Source: DATLXH01 sp035576005 (GTDB lineage: Bacteria > Acidobacteriota > Thermoanaerobaculia > Gp7-AA8). From it: a stretch of DNA of 24,760 nt. The notes beneath the pieces were generated by a model, which was not told the origin of the DNA, ran no database searches, and was given only the letters and a program-made list of their open reading frames with translations. Each line of letters starts with the position of its first letter. Position 1 is the stretch's first letter. Positions 7,632 to 19,200 of the stretch are shown piece by piece. The DNA lies in contig DATLXH010000127.1 of assembly GCA_035576005.1 (NCBI GenBank), forward strand, positions 1 through 24,760, given 5' to 3'. The position numbers and the translations under genes were made by a program.

Positions 7632-8814
7632 GCTCCTTCCCGACGGGCGAAACTTCCTGTATCAGGTCCTTTCCCACTCCTCGATCGAGCGTGAGCTGGT
7701 TCTCGGCTCCCTCGACTCACCGAACCGCTCGGTCCTGTTGAGGAATGTCTCGAAGGCAGTTGCTGTGGGGAAAAACAACCTTGTTTTCGTACGGGACGGA
7801 ACTTTGCTGATGCAAGGTTTCGATCAGGCCAAAGGCGTCATGACTGGTGACCCTCGGACTCTCGGCTCGGACGTGGCCTACTTCTATCCGACCGCTGCAG
7901 CGGACTTCACCGCATCTTCGAACGGCGTGGTCGTCTATCGTACCAACACCAGTACGGGAAGAATCGTAATCAAGGACCGCAAAGGAAACGACGTGCGCGT
8001 GCTCGATGCCGACGCTGCTACCGTCGGCAGCCTGGGTCTCTCACCCGATGGAAGAAAAGTCGTGGTGGGGATCAAGACCATTGCAACGGGATTCATCGAT
8101 CTCTGGATTTACGATCTTTCCCGCGCAGTCCGCGATCGATTCACCGCTGATCCCGGAATCGAGGTGTATCCCGTCTGGGCTCCCGATGGCCGCACGATTG
8201 TCTATTCCTCCAGTGAGGGCGGGACGGTGCCGCACATGGTCCGTCGCTCGATCTCCGGCTCGCCACCGGAAGAACTGCTTCCGAGGGGAACTTTTCAAAT
8301 CCCGAGAAGTTTCTCGTCAGACAGCATGACAATCTACTACGGCGTTTCGCAGCGGGCAGGCCAGAACATTTTCCGGATGTCGATGAGCAGCAGGGTCCCG
8401 GAAGCAATTCTCAGTACCAGTTTTTCCGAGCAGGAGCCGGAAGTTTCCTTTGATGACAGATGGATGGCCAACGTCTCCTGGGCGACTCAGCAGGCTGAGA
8501 TTTATCTGACCGATCTGAAGGCACAGAACCAGGAACGCATTCGCATCTCCGACAAGGGAGGATGGAACCCCCGCTGGCGCCGCGACGGAAAGGAACTTTT
8601 CTACGTCGCCGATAGCGCCGGAGTCAGCAGGATCATGAGCGCCACACAGCGCAAGCCCGGAGACTGGAACGACCCGGTCGTGACGGAACTGTTCACGGTT
8701 CCTAATGATGTCGTCGGATTTGCGGTCCTGCCGGACGGACAGTCGTTCGTAATTTCCGATGAAGTACGGGGCGAGATGGACAAGCTGCTGCACGTCATTG
8801 CTAACGTTCCGTGA
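7561..8814 (+). pseudogene. C-terminal PD40 beta-propeller part of the same kinase, out of frame with its N-terminus
   Basis: This frame has no plausible start of its own. The first in-frame GTGs are at 7489, inside the kinase frame with non-family residues, and at 7576. Family-like sequence begins at TCG 7561 (SSQGGVPVKAT) and runs to TGA 8812-8814. It holds TolB/PD40 blade motifs: LSPDGRKVVVG, WAPDGRTIVYSS and WRRDGKELFY. Joining the two parts at about 7561 gives IFRV-SSQ-GG, which fits the usual IFRV-xxx-GG pattern of the family, and a full length of 884 residues. That fit favours loss of two bases near 7560 over gain of one. The rest of the frame is well conserved in character, so the lesion is either recent or a sequencing/assembly error. 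The gene may be intact in the organism. Confidence 0.8.
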
Positions 8815-8832
8815 TGCCGTGCGCTTTGATAG

Positions 8833-8869
8833 GGTCGCCCGTATTGACACGCCTGTTAATGGGCGAACC
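8833..8869 (+). terminator. Weak candidate terminator after the kinase gene
   Basis: GGTCGCCC (8833-8840) can pair with GGGCGAACC (8861-8869) with one bulged A across a 20-nt loop. A TTTCT at 8871 follows. The stem is short and bulged, so confidence is low, but the position 18 nt after the stop codon is right. Confidence 0.3.
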
Positions 8870-9174
8870 ATTTCTCCCCTGAAAACGGGCCGTATTGCAA
8901 GCTGATCTCAGAAGTATTGCCGTGATCATCCCGATTCTGGTCGATGCTGCAGGCCGATGTTGAACGAATGCGCGCAGGACAAGTCATTGGTCTCTCCTTG
9001 GGAGTGAAACTCTTCTGATCCGAAGCCAAGGTAGACCCCCAGTACCCCGTGAGTCCTTGGACGCGCGAAAAGAAATTCTAGGATTCTTCTAAATGGAGTG
9101 TGTAGCCGCCGGAAGGATGCTCGACAAGACTCGAATCGCTTGCAGCGGGAGGACTTGACCCATCCGCCCTGCCA

Positions 9175-9191
9175 GCCGGCAGGATGCCGGC
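9175..9191. repeat. REP-like GC palindrome
   Basis: GCCGGCA at 9175-9181 and TGCCGGC at 9185-9191 are perfect inverted repeats around a GGA loop. Short intergenic palindromes of this GCCGGC/GGATGCC type recur many times in some bacterial genomes (from memory). One copy in the window cannot prove it is repetitive. Confidence 0.45.
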
Positions 9192-9367
9192 CTCACTTCC
9201 GCCTTTCGACGTGTCCAGGACGCTTTCCCCGCGCCCATGAGAATTTACACAGTGGGGGATAGACAAACGCCGACCTCCGAGGTGTAATCGCGTCCTCAAA
9301 CCAAATAACTTCGAACAAAGGCGACATTTGACTGGGTGGGCGGGCCGATGCTCCAGCAGCATCGACT

Positions 9368-9371
9368 AGGA
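9368..9371 (+). promoter_or_regulatory. Shine-Dalgarno AGGA deciding the 9378 start
   Basis: AGGA lies 6 nt before ATG 9378. The alternatives in frame (GTG 9336, ATG 9348) lack a site and would only lengthen the signal-peptide n-region. Confidence 0.5.
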
Positions 9372-9377
9372 AAATTT

Positions 9378-10214
9378 ATGCTCGAGCCCACGCGCCACTC
9401 TCGAAGAAATCCCTCCACGTTCCTCGCGATCACGATGGTGCTCGTCTTGTCTTCCACCGCACGAGCTGAGACCTCGCTCTTTCCGGAGCCTCTTCACCTC
9501 ACCAGGATCGTCGCCAGTGCCATTGACGGCTCCAGTCAGACCATCGAGGAGTTCTACTCAGGCAGCCAGGTCGTGTCAGTCAGTGGTTCCAAAGTCACCG
9601 TCGCCGACTACACGAAACGTGAACTGATCACGATCGACCGCGCCGCGCGCACATTCTCCGTCACGACATTCGAGACGATCGCGTCCCAGTCGAACAGGTG
9701 CGGAGTGAGTCCCTGTCCCGAGAGTGTGACCGTCGCTCACGCTCCACCCGCCTCGAGGCCGTCGCACCGCCTCCTTCCGGGAAACCGTGAGAGATACGAA
9801 CTAATGGAAGGGGGTCCCGATGAACGTCTGGTCGTGACTGTGGATCGCGGCACGCTGATCAGTCGTGATGCTTTCGACGTGATCGTCGGCGCTGCCTATC
9901 CAAACTCCCGCTCGCATGAGACTGATCGTATGGCGATGCTGGCTGCTCGCGACGGTTCCTCCACGAAACTTCGCTCGCAGTCCGTTGACAGCACCGGGTA
10001 CGGCCTTCCCGTCGAGCAGACGACCACGATGCAAACGCCCTCAGGCGAGGTGACTGTGGGCAGTGTGGTGACGCGGGTCGGCCACGAGACGGTACCCCAG
10101 GAGCTCATCACAATTCCCGCAGACTTCGGGCGGGTGGAGTCTCCGGGCGCCAATCGCAAGCGTCAGCTCGAGGAGCTTGACAGCCTCCCGATGAGAGGGT
10201 CGCCGCGTCCTTGA
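9378..10214 (+). CDS. Secreted protein of unknown function, 278 aa
   Basis: The protein starts with a signal peptide (residues 1-30): basic n-region with His/Arg, hydrophobic core around 14-26, and cleavage after ARA. The mature part is beta-rich. Residues about 65-100 contain a pattern 'G-S-K-V-T-V-A-D-Y ... L-I-T-I-D-R-A-A-R-T-F', and the end has IPADF. Together these recall periplasmic LolA-like or DUF4412-type proteins, where a flat beta-sheet precedes a 'value' segment. That link is weak and from memory. One CxxxxC (Cys108, Cys113) could form a disulfide after export. The gene ends 80 nt before ATG 10295 of the giant gene, or 5 nt before an alternative ATG at 10220, so the two are probably co-transcribed. 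A role in handling or anchoring the giant protein is possible but not shown. Confidence 0.75.
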   Translation: MLEPTRHSRRNPSTFLAITMVLVLSSTARAETSLFPEPLHLTRIVASAIDGSSQTIEEFYSGSQVVSVSGSKVTVADYTKRELITIDRAARTFSVTTFETIASQSNRCGVSPCPESVTVAHAPPASRPSHRLLPGNRERYELMEGGPDERLVVTVDRGTLISRDAFDVIVGAAYPNSRSHETDRMAMLAARDGSSTKLRSQSVDSTGYGLPVEQTTTMQTPSGEVTVGSVVTRVGHETVPQELITIPADFGRVESPGANRKRQLEELDSLPMRGSPRP

Positions 10215-10294
10215 CCCTGATGCCTCCACCTGGCAGTCAGGGCGGATTTCTGGCCCCGATCTCTAACAGGGCATTGCTTCGCTCACCGGCAGGT

Positions 10295-13200
10295 ATGCGT
10301 GTAGTTGCGGCGGTTGCACTGGTTGTCTCCATGCTGGTTCCCCTCCCTGCAAGCTCTGAGGAGATCGCGAAGGCCGATCTTGAGATCAGAGGCAGCACAA
10401 GCAGCCTGACAGTCGTGACCATCTCGGCCACGACCGGAATCGACATTCCGGTGTCCATTCAGACCGCATTTGGCGGTAAACAGAATGATGAGGTCCCTTT
10501 CATCGAAGGGACGATGGCCGTTGCTGAGCTCACCGGTCCCGGGCTCGAGTCTCCAATTCGCCTCGAGACCGCGCCTGGCCGGCAGTTCCAGATCCCGGGC
10601 CTCTCGCGAGAGGGAATCTACCTTCTTCAGAACATACGATTGATGAGGAGGGCAGAGTTTCTACAATCTGCAACCCCGGCTGTGGTCTCGATCACAGTCG
10701 CAAACGTCCTTCAGACCAAAGTCCGCGTTCGTCAGCTCTCCCCGGAAGAGCTCAGGGCTCGAGGAATCACGGTCGACGCGCGCAACTTCGACACCTTCGA
10801 GTACACGTTCTCCTTTCTGGTGAATGGTCAGACGGTTGAGATTCCCTACTTCGTCAATATCGACCGCACCACTCGCGCGGTACTGCCCGTAGCGAACGAA
10901 ACGCCGTACGCACTCCCCCCGATCACTGCAGTCAAGCCCCCGCGCTGGACCCCGCCGACGGCCATTCCGACGGAGCTTGTAGAAGACGTTCCATACACCC
11001 CCCGTCCGTCTGAAGTGGAAGGGAGCGGGCGGCCTCAGTTCCGCCCGAGCATTCCGGCCGCTTTGATCATTCCGAACAGCATTGGCGTCATGCATCAGTT
11101 CTTCGCAGTGGCGCTCACGGTAACCAATGGAGCACCCGCTGGCAGTTCGATCGAATTGCGCAGCGTGAACGCCAGCCTCAAGACTCCCGTCGAGCTCCGC
11201 ATCGCCCGATCGAACCCCGCTGTCTCGATCGGCCAGTCGGTACCGATCGTCGACGCTTCGACAGGCGTGACATTTCTGATGGCTCAGGCCACGGGCGAAG
11301 CTGATTGGAGTGTGGAGGGGTTGCGCCCAGGCACTCACAGAATGGAAGTCGACATTCGTGCGATCTACAAATCCCCCGGGCAGCCGGACCTGCCGCTTCG
11401 CGCAAAAGTTCCGGCGACGATCGTGGTCCACGACCCTCGCTTCAACATCACCTTCTCGCATCCCGACACGGTGCGGAAAAATGTCGAGTACTCGACGTTC
11501 TCTTTCGTCACCAATCAAAGTCCCGCTTCGCAGACGATCCGGATCAGCAACCTGGTCCCGGCCTGCTCGCAGTCGCCGGGCGCGAACGTCTGCAGGATCG
11601 ACGGGACGCCTGAGAGTCATGACATGACTCTCAAACCGGGGGAGATGCGAGCGATCGAATATCGGTTGCGATCGGGAATCACCGGTCATGTCTTTGCGAC
11701 CGCCGGCACGGTGGATGGTGAAGGGATTACAGCTTTCGTGCAGCTGACGATGGTCGTGAGCGAGAGCGGAATTCCTCTTTCTCCCGCCACCCTCGTGTTG
11801 CCGCACTATGCGAAGTTTCTCGACCCGGGATTTCTCTCTGACCAGCTCCAGCTTCTGGGACTTGGATACAGCGTCGCCACTGCGCCGGTGAATCAGACTA
11901 CGGCAAAGTTTCCGCGAGTCATTCGTTCTGATGTCTTCCAGCGTGCGGCCGATCTCGCCCGCGCCGGTCAGCGGATCTTCATCGGCGCCGATACCGCGAG
12001 CACGTTCTTTCACCTCGCTCTCGATCTTCTGGGGAATGGGGCCGGTAACGATCTTGCCGAGTGGGACGAACTGCGGCGCACTGAGAACGCCGGGCGCGGC
12101 AGTGAGGCCTCCCTTGCGCGACAGATCGAGCGTGCAACGCTGCCGGACAGCGCCTCGTTCGACTCGTTTCTGGATCGGTTTGCATCGGTGACCGCTCACC
12201 GCGACGGATACCTCGCCGTCGCGGCTTATGGTCCTGCCGGAACGACGGCGCGACCGTATGCAGTGTCACTTCGCTCGCTGGCCGGCCGGCGAATGGACAT
12301 TCCTGATGATGCCGCTGCCGGCTGGCTTCGCCAGATTCCTTACGCACAGCTGTCATCTCTTCGTTCCGTAGACAGGCTCGTGACCGGGGAGCTGGCTCTG
12401 GCCGGGCGATTTCAGAACACATCACAAACTCCTCGGGCCACGCTCGATGCGATCGTAACAGCGTCTGTAAGCGGGCCGCTCACGATCGACGTGGCCTATC
12501 CTTCCGCTGCAGCTGGTGCGACGATGCGAGCACGTTTCCTGGTCACTGCTTCGACGGGCGACGTGTTTACCGTCAGAGTTGAAGCGGGCGCGAACGAGCT
12601 GCGGCTCATGAGCGCGGCGGGAGCGATCGTCTCCACAGCGCAGGCGCGCAGTGTGGCCGCTGAGCCGCTGCGCGTTGTTGCAGCGCGACAGGATCTTCAT
12701 CTCGATTCCGAAGGGCACCGGGTATCGGTCCTCTTCAATCGACCAGTGCGCGTTGAAGCCGGCGCGTCTCTGGCGAACAAGTTCCAGGCCCAGATCAATG
12801 TGAATCGCGACGGTCTGGTCTACAACGGTCCTCGGGCAATCTCCGGAGCGGCCCTTCAGGAAGACGGACGGATTGCGAATCTCAACTTCGATCACGCTCT
12901 CTCGCAGAACGCGACCTACAGTCTCATAGTCGCTCCGTTGATCGATCCTCTTAGCGGCGCTACGGCATCGTTCCTGGCGCCGGTCGTCCCAACCATCGAC
13001 AACAGCGCGCCCGCAGGTCTCGTTTACGGGAAGGTCCTCAAGGGCGACAACAGCCCGATCCCGGGCGCGCAGGTGATTCTCACTGCAGGGGCCAGGCAGT
13101 ACGACCTCTCGCGAAGCAGTGATGCCAGCTTTCTTTTCGAGCATGTGGCTCGCGACATCGATAACGGCAAGTCGGGCGCCTATGAGCTGCGTGCGGTCAC

Positions 13201-16200
13201 GTCTGATGGCAAGTCCACCCGGCTCGAAGGTGCTGTACGTCTTCCGGGAAAGGTTCATTACGTCAACCTCGTGTTCCTTGGTAGAGGGACCGCCGAAGGA
13301 ACGGTTCGCTACGACAACGGGGCGCCGGTTCCGAACGCACGCGTGACCGCAGGAAGCACATTGTTCGACCAGTTCAGGCAGGCCACCACCGACGCGAGCG
13401 GCAGCTATCGGATCTCAGACCTTCCGGTGGGACCGCTGACCTTCAGCGCCACAGATGGATCGGGCAACGTCAGCTACGCAGCAGCGGAAGTGCGGACCGC
13501 AGGCGAGCTGATCCGGCAGGACCTCTCGATCTACCGACGCCCATTCCCCGGCACAGGAACGGTGCGAGGCATCGTCCGCCGATCGGATACGAACGGTGTC
13601 GTCACTGGTGCGCGCGTAGCGGTCTACAGTCAGGGCTACGGCATCTCGGAAACGTTCAGCGATGCCGCAGGCCGCTTCGAGCTTACAAAGATTCCGTCCG
13701 GATTCGTCAGAGTCCAGGCGGCGGAATGGACGGTATCGCGCGAGAGCGTCGTCGTGGATCTCGATCTCGCCCCCGATCAGGTTCGCGACAACCTGATTCT
13801 CACGCTCAGGGTCTACGCGGGTGATCCGCTGACCGCGATCGAAGGGATTGTGAAAAGCGAGGATCCAGCGTTTCCTGGCGACCCTTCCCGTTACCGGAAC
13901 GTAGCGGGCGCGGTCGTGAAGATTTCCGGAATGCTGGCGGTCACCGCGGACCTGAATGGCCGCTATGTTTACTCATCGGTCCCTGCATCCTTTGCCGGAA
14001 GAAAAATCGAAGCGTATGACCCCTCCAGCCGTTCTGTCGGCGCTTCGATACTCCCGGCACTCGATCCGGCCGCGGCGAACAATGTTCCGATCTTCATACG
14101 CACCAGTGATGGGGGCGGGACAGGCACCATTCGCGTGCTGCTGCTCAGCGCTGCCGGGTCTGCGGTCTCCGGCTTCCGAGTCATCGAGCCTGGCTATCCT
14201 CCCCAGGTTCTTCTCGAGAAGGGAAGCGGCGTCTACGAGCTGGCCGCTGTACGGGTGGGACAGACAGTGGAAATCTGGGCGGTCGCAGGGCCAGCGGCCT
14301 TTGGAGATCAATACGCTACGGGAACCGCGCGCGTGGAGTTCAACGGTCAGGTGAGCTCGCTCGTTCTGCGGTTGCCTGGGCAAGGGATCGCGCGCGTGGC
14401 GCTCAGGAGTGACATCGATCTGATCGGCGAGGTGAAGCTCAGCTATCAGGCATGGGATGAAGCGGAGCAGTCGACGACGCCGAAAGAGACCGTGGTTTCG
14501 ACCAATCAGAATGGCCAGGCCGGCTTCGCGACATTTTCCAATGTGCCGTCGCTCGCCAACTTCACGGTCCAGAGCCTTCATCCCGTTTACGGGTACGCGT
14601 CGCAGAGCGGCAAACTGGCGTTCGATGGCGACATCGCCACCATCACTCTTCAGCTCAACCGGCTCTCGACGATTCGCGGAACGGTCTACGCGATCGACGG
14701 TAGGACGCCGATTCCGGGAGCGACCGTCCGGCTCAGCGATGGCAGGCAGGACCAGGGAACGTTCACGACGCTTCCTGATGGCACCTTCACCTTCCGGAAC
14801 GTTGCCGCCGGCAGTTCGTTTCAGATCGTTGCTGATGTCACGCAGAGTGGGATTTACCGTACCGGCTTCGCGCAGGGTGTGACCCCTGGGTCCGGTGGAC
14901 CGATCGACAGCGTGGCCGTCGTCCTCCGCCAGCAGGGGAGTGTCGAAGGGCGGGTTGTGTATACCGGATTCAAAGTGTTCGATCCCGCGAATTCCGCAAA
15001 CAACATCGCGGACGACACACCCGCTGACCTTTCCGACAACGCTCCCGTCCCTCTGGCAAAGTTCTACCTGCGCGAGCTCGATTTCCCTCGCCGGAGTTTC
15101 GGTGACAGCCGGGAGCCGCTCACCGCCGATATCGACGGACGATTCGCCTTGAGCAATCTGTTCGCCGGTTCTCTTCGCGTCACCGGATGGGCAGCCGGGA
15201 ATCAGGAGTTGCGCGGAGACTGGCAGGGCGCAATCCAGCAGGAAGGAGAGCGGATCACCACGGCCTGGGTTGCTGTGGGGATGGCGGGATTCGGTCCAGT
15301 CGTGATCACGGTCGTCGATCCGAACGCGCAGAACGCTCCGGTCGAGAACGCCGAGGTCACCATATTCAGGAACCGCAGCGCATTTGATCTGGCGACCACT
15401 GACGCTGCCGGCGCCGTCCGCTTCGAAGGGATTCCGGCGGACTCTTACACGGTCTCTGCATATTCGAAACGGCTAGGCAAGTCGGGAAGTGGATCGACCA
15501 CTGTGGTTGCAGGCTCGGGCGCATCGCTGCAGATCGTGCTCCTCTTCAGTGGCGAGGTGAGTGGCACCCTGACCGACCCCGAAGCCGGTGGACGGGCGGT
15601 CCCTGGTGTTGATGTCACATTGAGCGCGACGAGTTATGAAACGCGAGCGACCACCACGACCGCCGGCGGGTTTCTTTTCGGAGGGGTTCGCGAAGGGAGC
15701 TTCCGTCTCGCGGCCCGTGAGCCGCTCTCGAATCGCATCGCCACCGCCACTCGCAGGCTGACCCAGGCGGACCCGCGACCGGTTGTAAATCTACAGCTCG
15801 AGCCAACCGAGACGCTGCATGTGACTGCGTTTCTGCCAGCCGACAACGGTACAGCGTCCAGCTCCCTGGTTCCGCTCACAACGATCCATGTGACGCAACG
15901 CTGCTCGAGCAGCTGTTACTACGACCGTGAGCTCCAAGGAAATGCTTTTCAACTGCCTGGTCTCTTCCGCAACTCGTCGTACACAATCGATCTGAAAGAG
16001 GTTGGTGGTGACGAGCGTGCCGTGCGCTTCGTCGGCTCTTTCCCGAAGGGTTCGGCGGCGGATGCGGTTCGGCTCGTTCTTCCGGCGTTCGGAACCGTTG
16101 AGGCGCGTGTCACACAGGGCGCTGCGCCAGCAGGCAACTCGAAGGTGACAGCCACTGCTGGAAATCGTTCCGTCACCGCTTACACAGATTCGTCCGGTGT

Positions 16201-19200
16201 GGTCACGCTGAGGGGTTTGCCTCTTGGAGCCGTCTCGGTGACGGCTGTATCCATCGATGGAGCGTTCTCAGGAACTGCGATCGCAAACGTTACCTCTCAG
16301 TCCACTCCGGCCGTGGTTTCGCTCGCGCTGGGGTCGTATGCCGGGGTTACAGGTCTCGTTGAGGCGGAGGCCGGATCGGGGCAACCTTCGGTCGGAACTC
16401 GGGTCGTTGCGTCCTGGGGATCCTCGAGCTCGCAGCAGCTCACCGATGCCACTGGGCGTTTCACATTCCAGGGAATCGCAACGATTCCGGGACAGAACGT
16501 CATCGTGAGCCTGGTTTACATCGGGCCCGATGAAGTAACGGTAGGTGCCCGGCAGACTGTGTCCCTCAGCAGTCCGGTTGTTATCAACGTGCCCAAGGTG
16601 AAGCTCGACGCAACGCTGCCGCAGCTGCTGACGATCAGTCCAGCAGGAAACGCAGCCAATGTTCCCCCCGACAGCTCGATACGGTTCACGTTCAGTGAGC
16701 CGATCGATTCGGCGCACATCTCGCCGTCGCGCTTTCAGCTGAGTCCGGCTGGTGGGAACACGCAGGTGGCCGGCACGTTCAGCAGTTTCAGCGAGCCGTC
16801 GGGAACGTTTGTGGTCATCTTCACTCCCGTTCCGCCGTCGGCCGCGCAGCAGGCGGCGGGGCAACGCTACCCGCTGGCCAGCAACACTCTCTATCGAATT
16901 GTGGTCTCAGGAGACGTTGCCGACGTAACCGGGAATCGTCTGCCAGCGGCGCGCGGATCGAGTTTCACAACCACGGACTACATCGGACCGAAAGTGGTGA
17001 AGGTCACTCCGGCGACTGACACGCCACTGCAGCCGGCCACCACATTCGAAATTCGGTTCAACAAGGCGATCGACGCCTCGGCGTTCTCCGCCGGAGGAGC
17101 TGGGCAGATTCGCCTGTACAGAATCAGCGAGCCGGGATCCACCGGGACCGTCATCGAGGAAAAGGCCGGCCGTGGCTACACCGATTCGACGGGCTTCTCT
17201 CTTCTTTTCGGTCCCAACGATCCGATCGCGCCGGAGTCGTTCTATCGTCTGACGTTCTCAGGCGTTCGTGACAGCAGCGGGAACGTCCTCGAACCTCAGA
17301 CGCTGCACTTTTTCTCTTTCGATCAGACCAAACCGTTTGTGAATCTGGTATCGCCCGTCCCCGCGACCTTCGCGCTGGTCTCCGGCGTCGAGTACATCCT
17401 CGGGACAGACATTCGCAACGGCTCTGTATCCGGAACGCCGGCCACTGACGTTGCCCGGGTGGACTTTTTCCGGGTCGAGGGAGTCGCGCAGACGCTGCTC
17501 GCAAGCGCGACGGCACCTCCGTTCAGCTATCGATTTGTCGGTCCCGACGTTCCCGAAGCGGGTGGATCGCTTCAGTTGCGAGCTGTTGCAATCGACCGCT
17601 CGGGCAATATCGGCAATCCCGCAACCATGAGCTGGAGCGTGGTGCCGAATCGTCCGCCGCAAACTGTGTCGTTGACGGTTATGCCGTCCTCTGCGACTTA
17701 TGCCGGGAAGCGGATTAACGCGGCGGTTACCTTCACCGATGAGGGAACTCTCATCACCGTGCAGACTGATCTGCAGGCAACTCAGACCGACGGAACTGCC
17801 TATTCGAAGAGTTTCACCAAGCAGCTCACCCGTGCCACGGTCGATGCGCCGTGGCCACCGGCATCGTTCGATTTCGACCTCCCTCCAACCCTGCGGGAGG
17901 AGAGCTCAGTAACGCTCTCTACAACCGTGACCGACGTTCGCGGGCAGCGAGGGACGGCATCGTCTGCAATCGTCATTGCCGCCGACCGTACCAGTCCGGT
18001 CATTCTTTCGATGCTTCCCGCCGCGGAGACGCGGTATCGCATCGGGGATCGTTTTCGAATCGAAACGGTCGTACGTGACGAGGGAGCAGGGGTTGCGTCA
18101 GTGTCCTTCAACTTCGACGGTCAGACCATCGTGGTCCCCGCAGCCTCGGCCACGGCAGGGACGGAGCCGGGAAGCTTCAAGTTCACAACTGCTGAGATCA
18201 CTACCCCGGCCAAAAATCTCGACACGCGGGTCGCCATCGTCGTGACTGCAGCCGATTACCGAGGGAATCTCACCAGCCGAACGGCAGAAGTGATCTACGC
18301 CGGCGTGAACGATCCGTCCGTTCCGCGAGCGACATGGGCGTGTCCGCTCGAGCATGCAATCTGGCCGGCGTCGCAGCCGGCTTTCCGCGCAACGTTGCGG
18401 GTGCGGGCGACTGACGACATTGCGATAACGGGAGTGAAGTTCCGTGTTCCTGGTGTCACTGAGCCTATTGCCGGAGTGAGAGCGGGAGCCACCGACATCT
18501 ATGAAGCAACCGTCACGATTGCAACGGGTCCCGCGGGTACGTCGTTGAGTTTTGCAGCAATCGTGAGCGATGCGGACGCGACGCACAACGTCGAAGTTGT
18601 GATCCCGGTGAATCTCGTCGAGGCAGAGCTCGTTATCGACGAGCGCATCCAGGCGGTGACTTCAGTCGAGCTCGCCAGCTTCACAGGCAAGAACGTTCTC
18701 GTGCGAGGGGCGGCGGCACGGCTTGTCCTTCATGTTCCACTCACGCTCAAGAACCTCATGTTGCTCGACGGCGCTCGCGCTGAGACTCTCGCCTCGACGA
18801 CAACTACAGAACAGAAACTGAACCTGACGGTCACCGGTTCGACCTACATCGATTGCGACTCATCGATCGATGTGTCGGCGAAGGGCTATCTCGGCGGCTG
18901 GGGGCTGAACAGTGACGGCAGCGGGACCCGGAACCAGGATGCTCGCGGCCGCTCTGGCGGCAACTCAGTCACAGGCGGTGCCGGTCATGGATCTTCGGGC
19001 TCGCATGCGGGATTGGGCGGCGAGAGCGTGGATGCCACCAATCGTGTCTATGGATCCATTCAGACGCCATCAGATCCGGGAGCTGGTGGCGGTGGCGCCG
19101 GCGGTTGCTGTGAAAACGGGGCCCCCGGCGGAGGCGTTGTCTCGCTGACAGGTGGAACGCTGGTAGCCGATCTTTCCCGGATCATCGTCGCAGGCGCTAT

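Larger units (their letters stand above)
8870..9377. other. Intergenic region between kinase and secreted 278-aa protein
   Basis: I see no credible gene. A minus-strand frame at 9078-9362 is low-complexity and partly formed by the palindrome at 9175-9191. An imperfect AT-rich dyad centred on CTAG lies at 9070-9088. ACCTC-C-GAGGT lies at 9273-9283. A TTGACT at 9328-9333 resembles a -35 but has no matching -10. The promoter for the downstream gene pair is presumably in here. Confidence 0.5.

Noticed and set aside
9078..9362. 94-codon minus-strand frame in the intergenic region
   Set aside because: Part of it is the translated REP-like palindrome (EAGILPAGR), a common false-gene signature, and there is no start-site support.
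10661..12199. 512-codon open frame on the minus strand opposite the giant gene
   Set aside because: It is the antisense of a well-supported coding frame, is rich in Arg, Asp and Ser as expected for GC-rich shadow frames, and has no domain or ribosome binding site I recognise.
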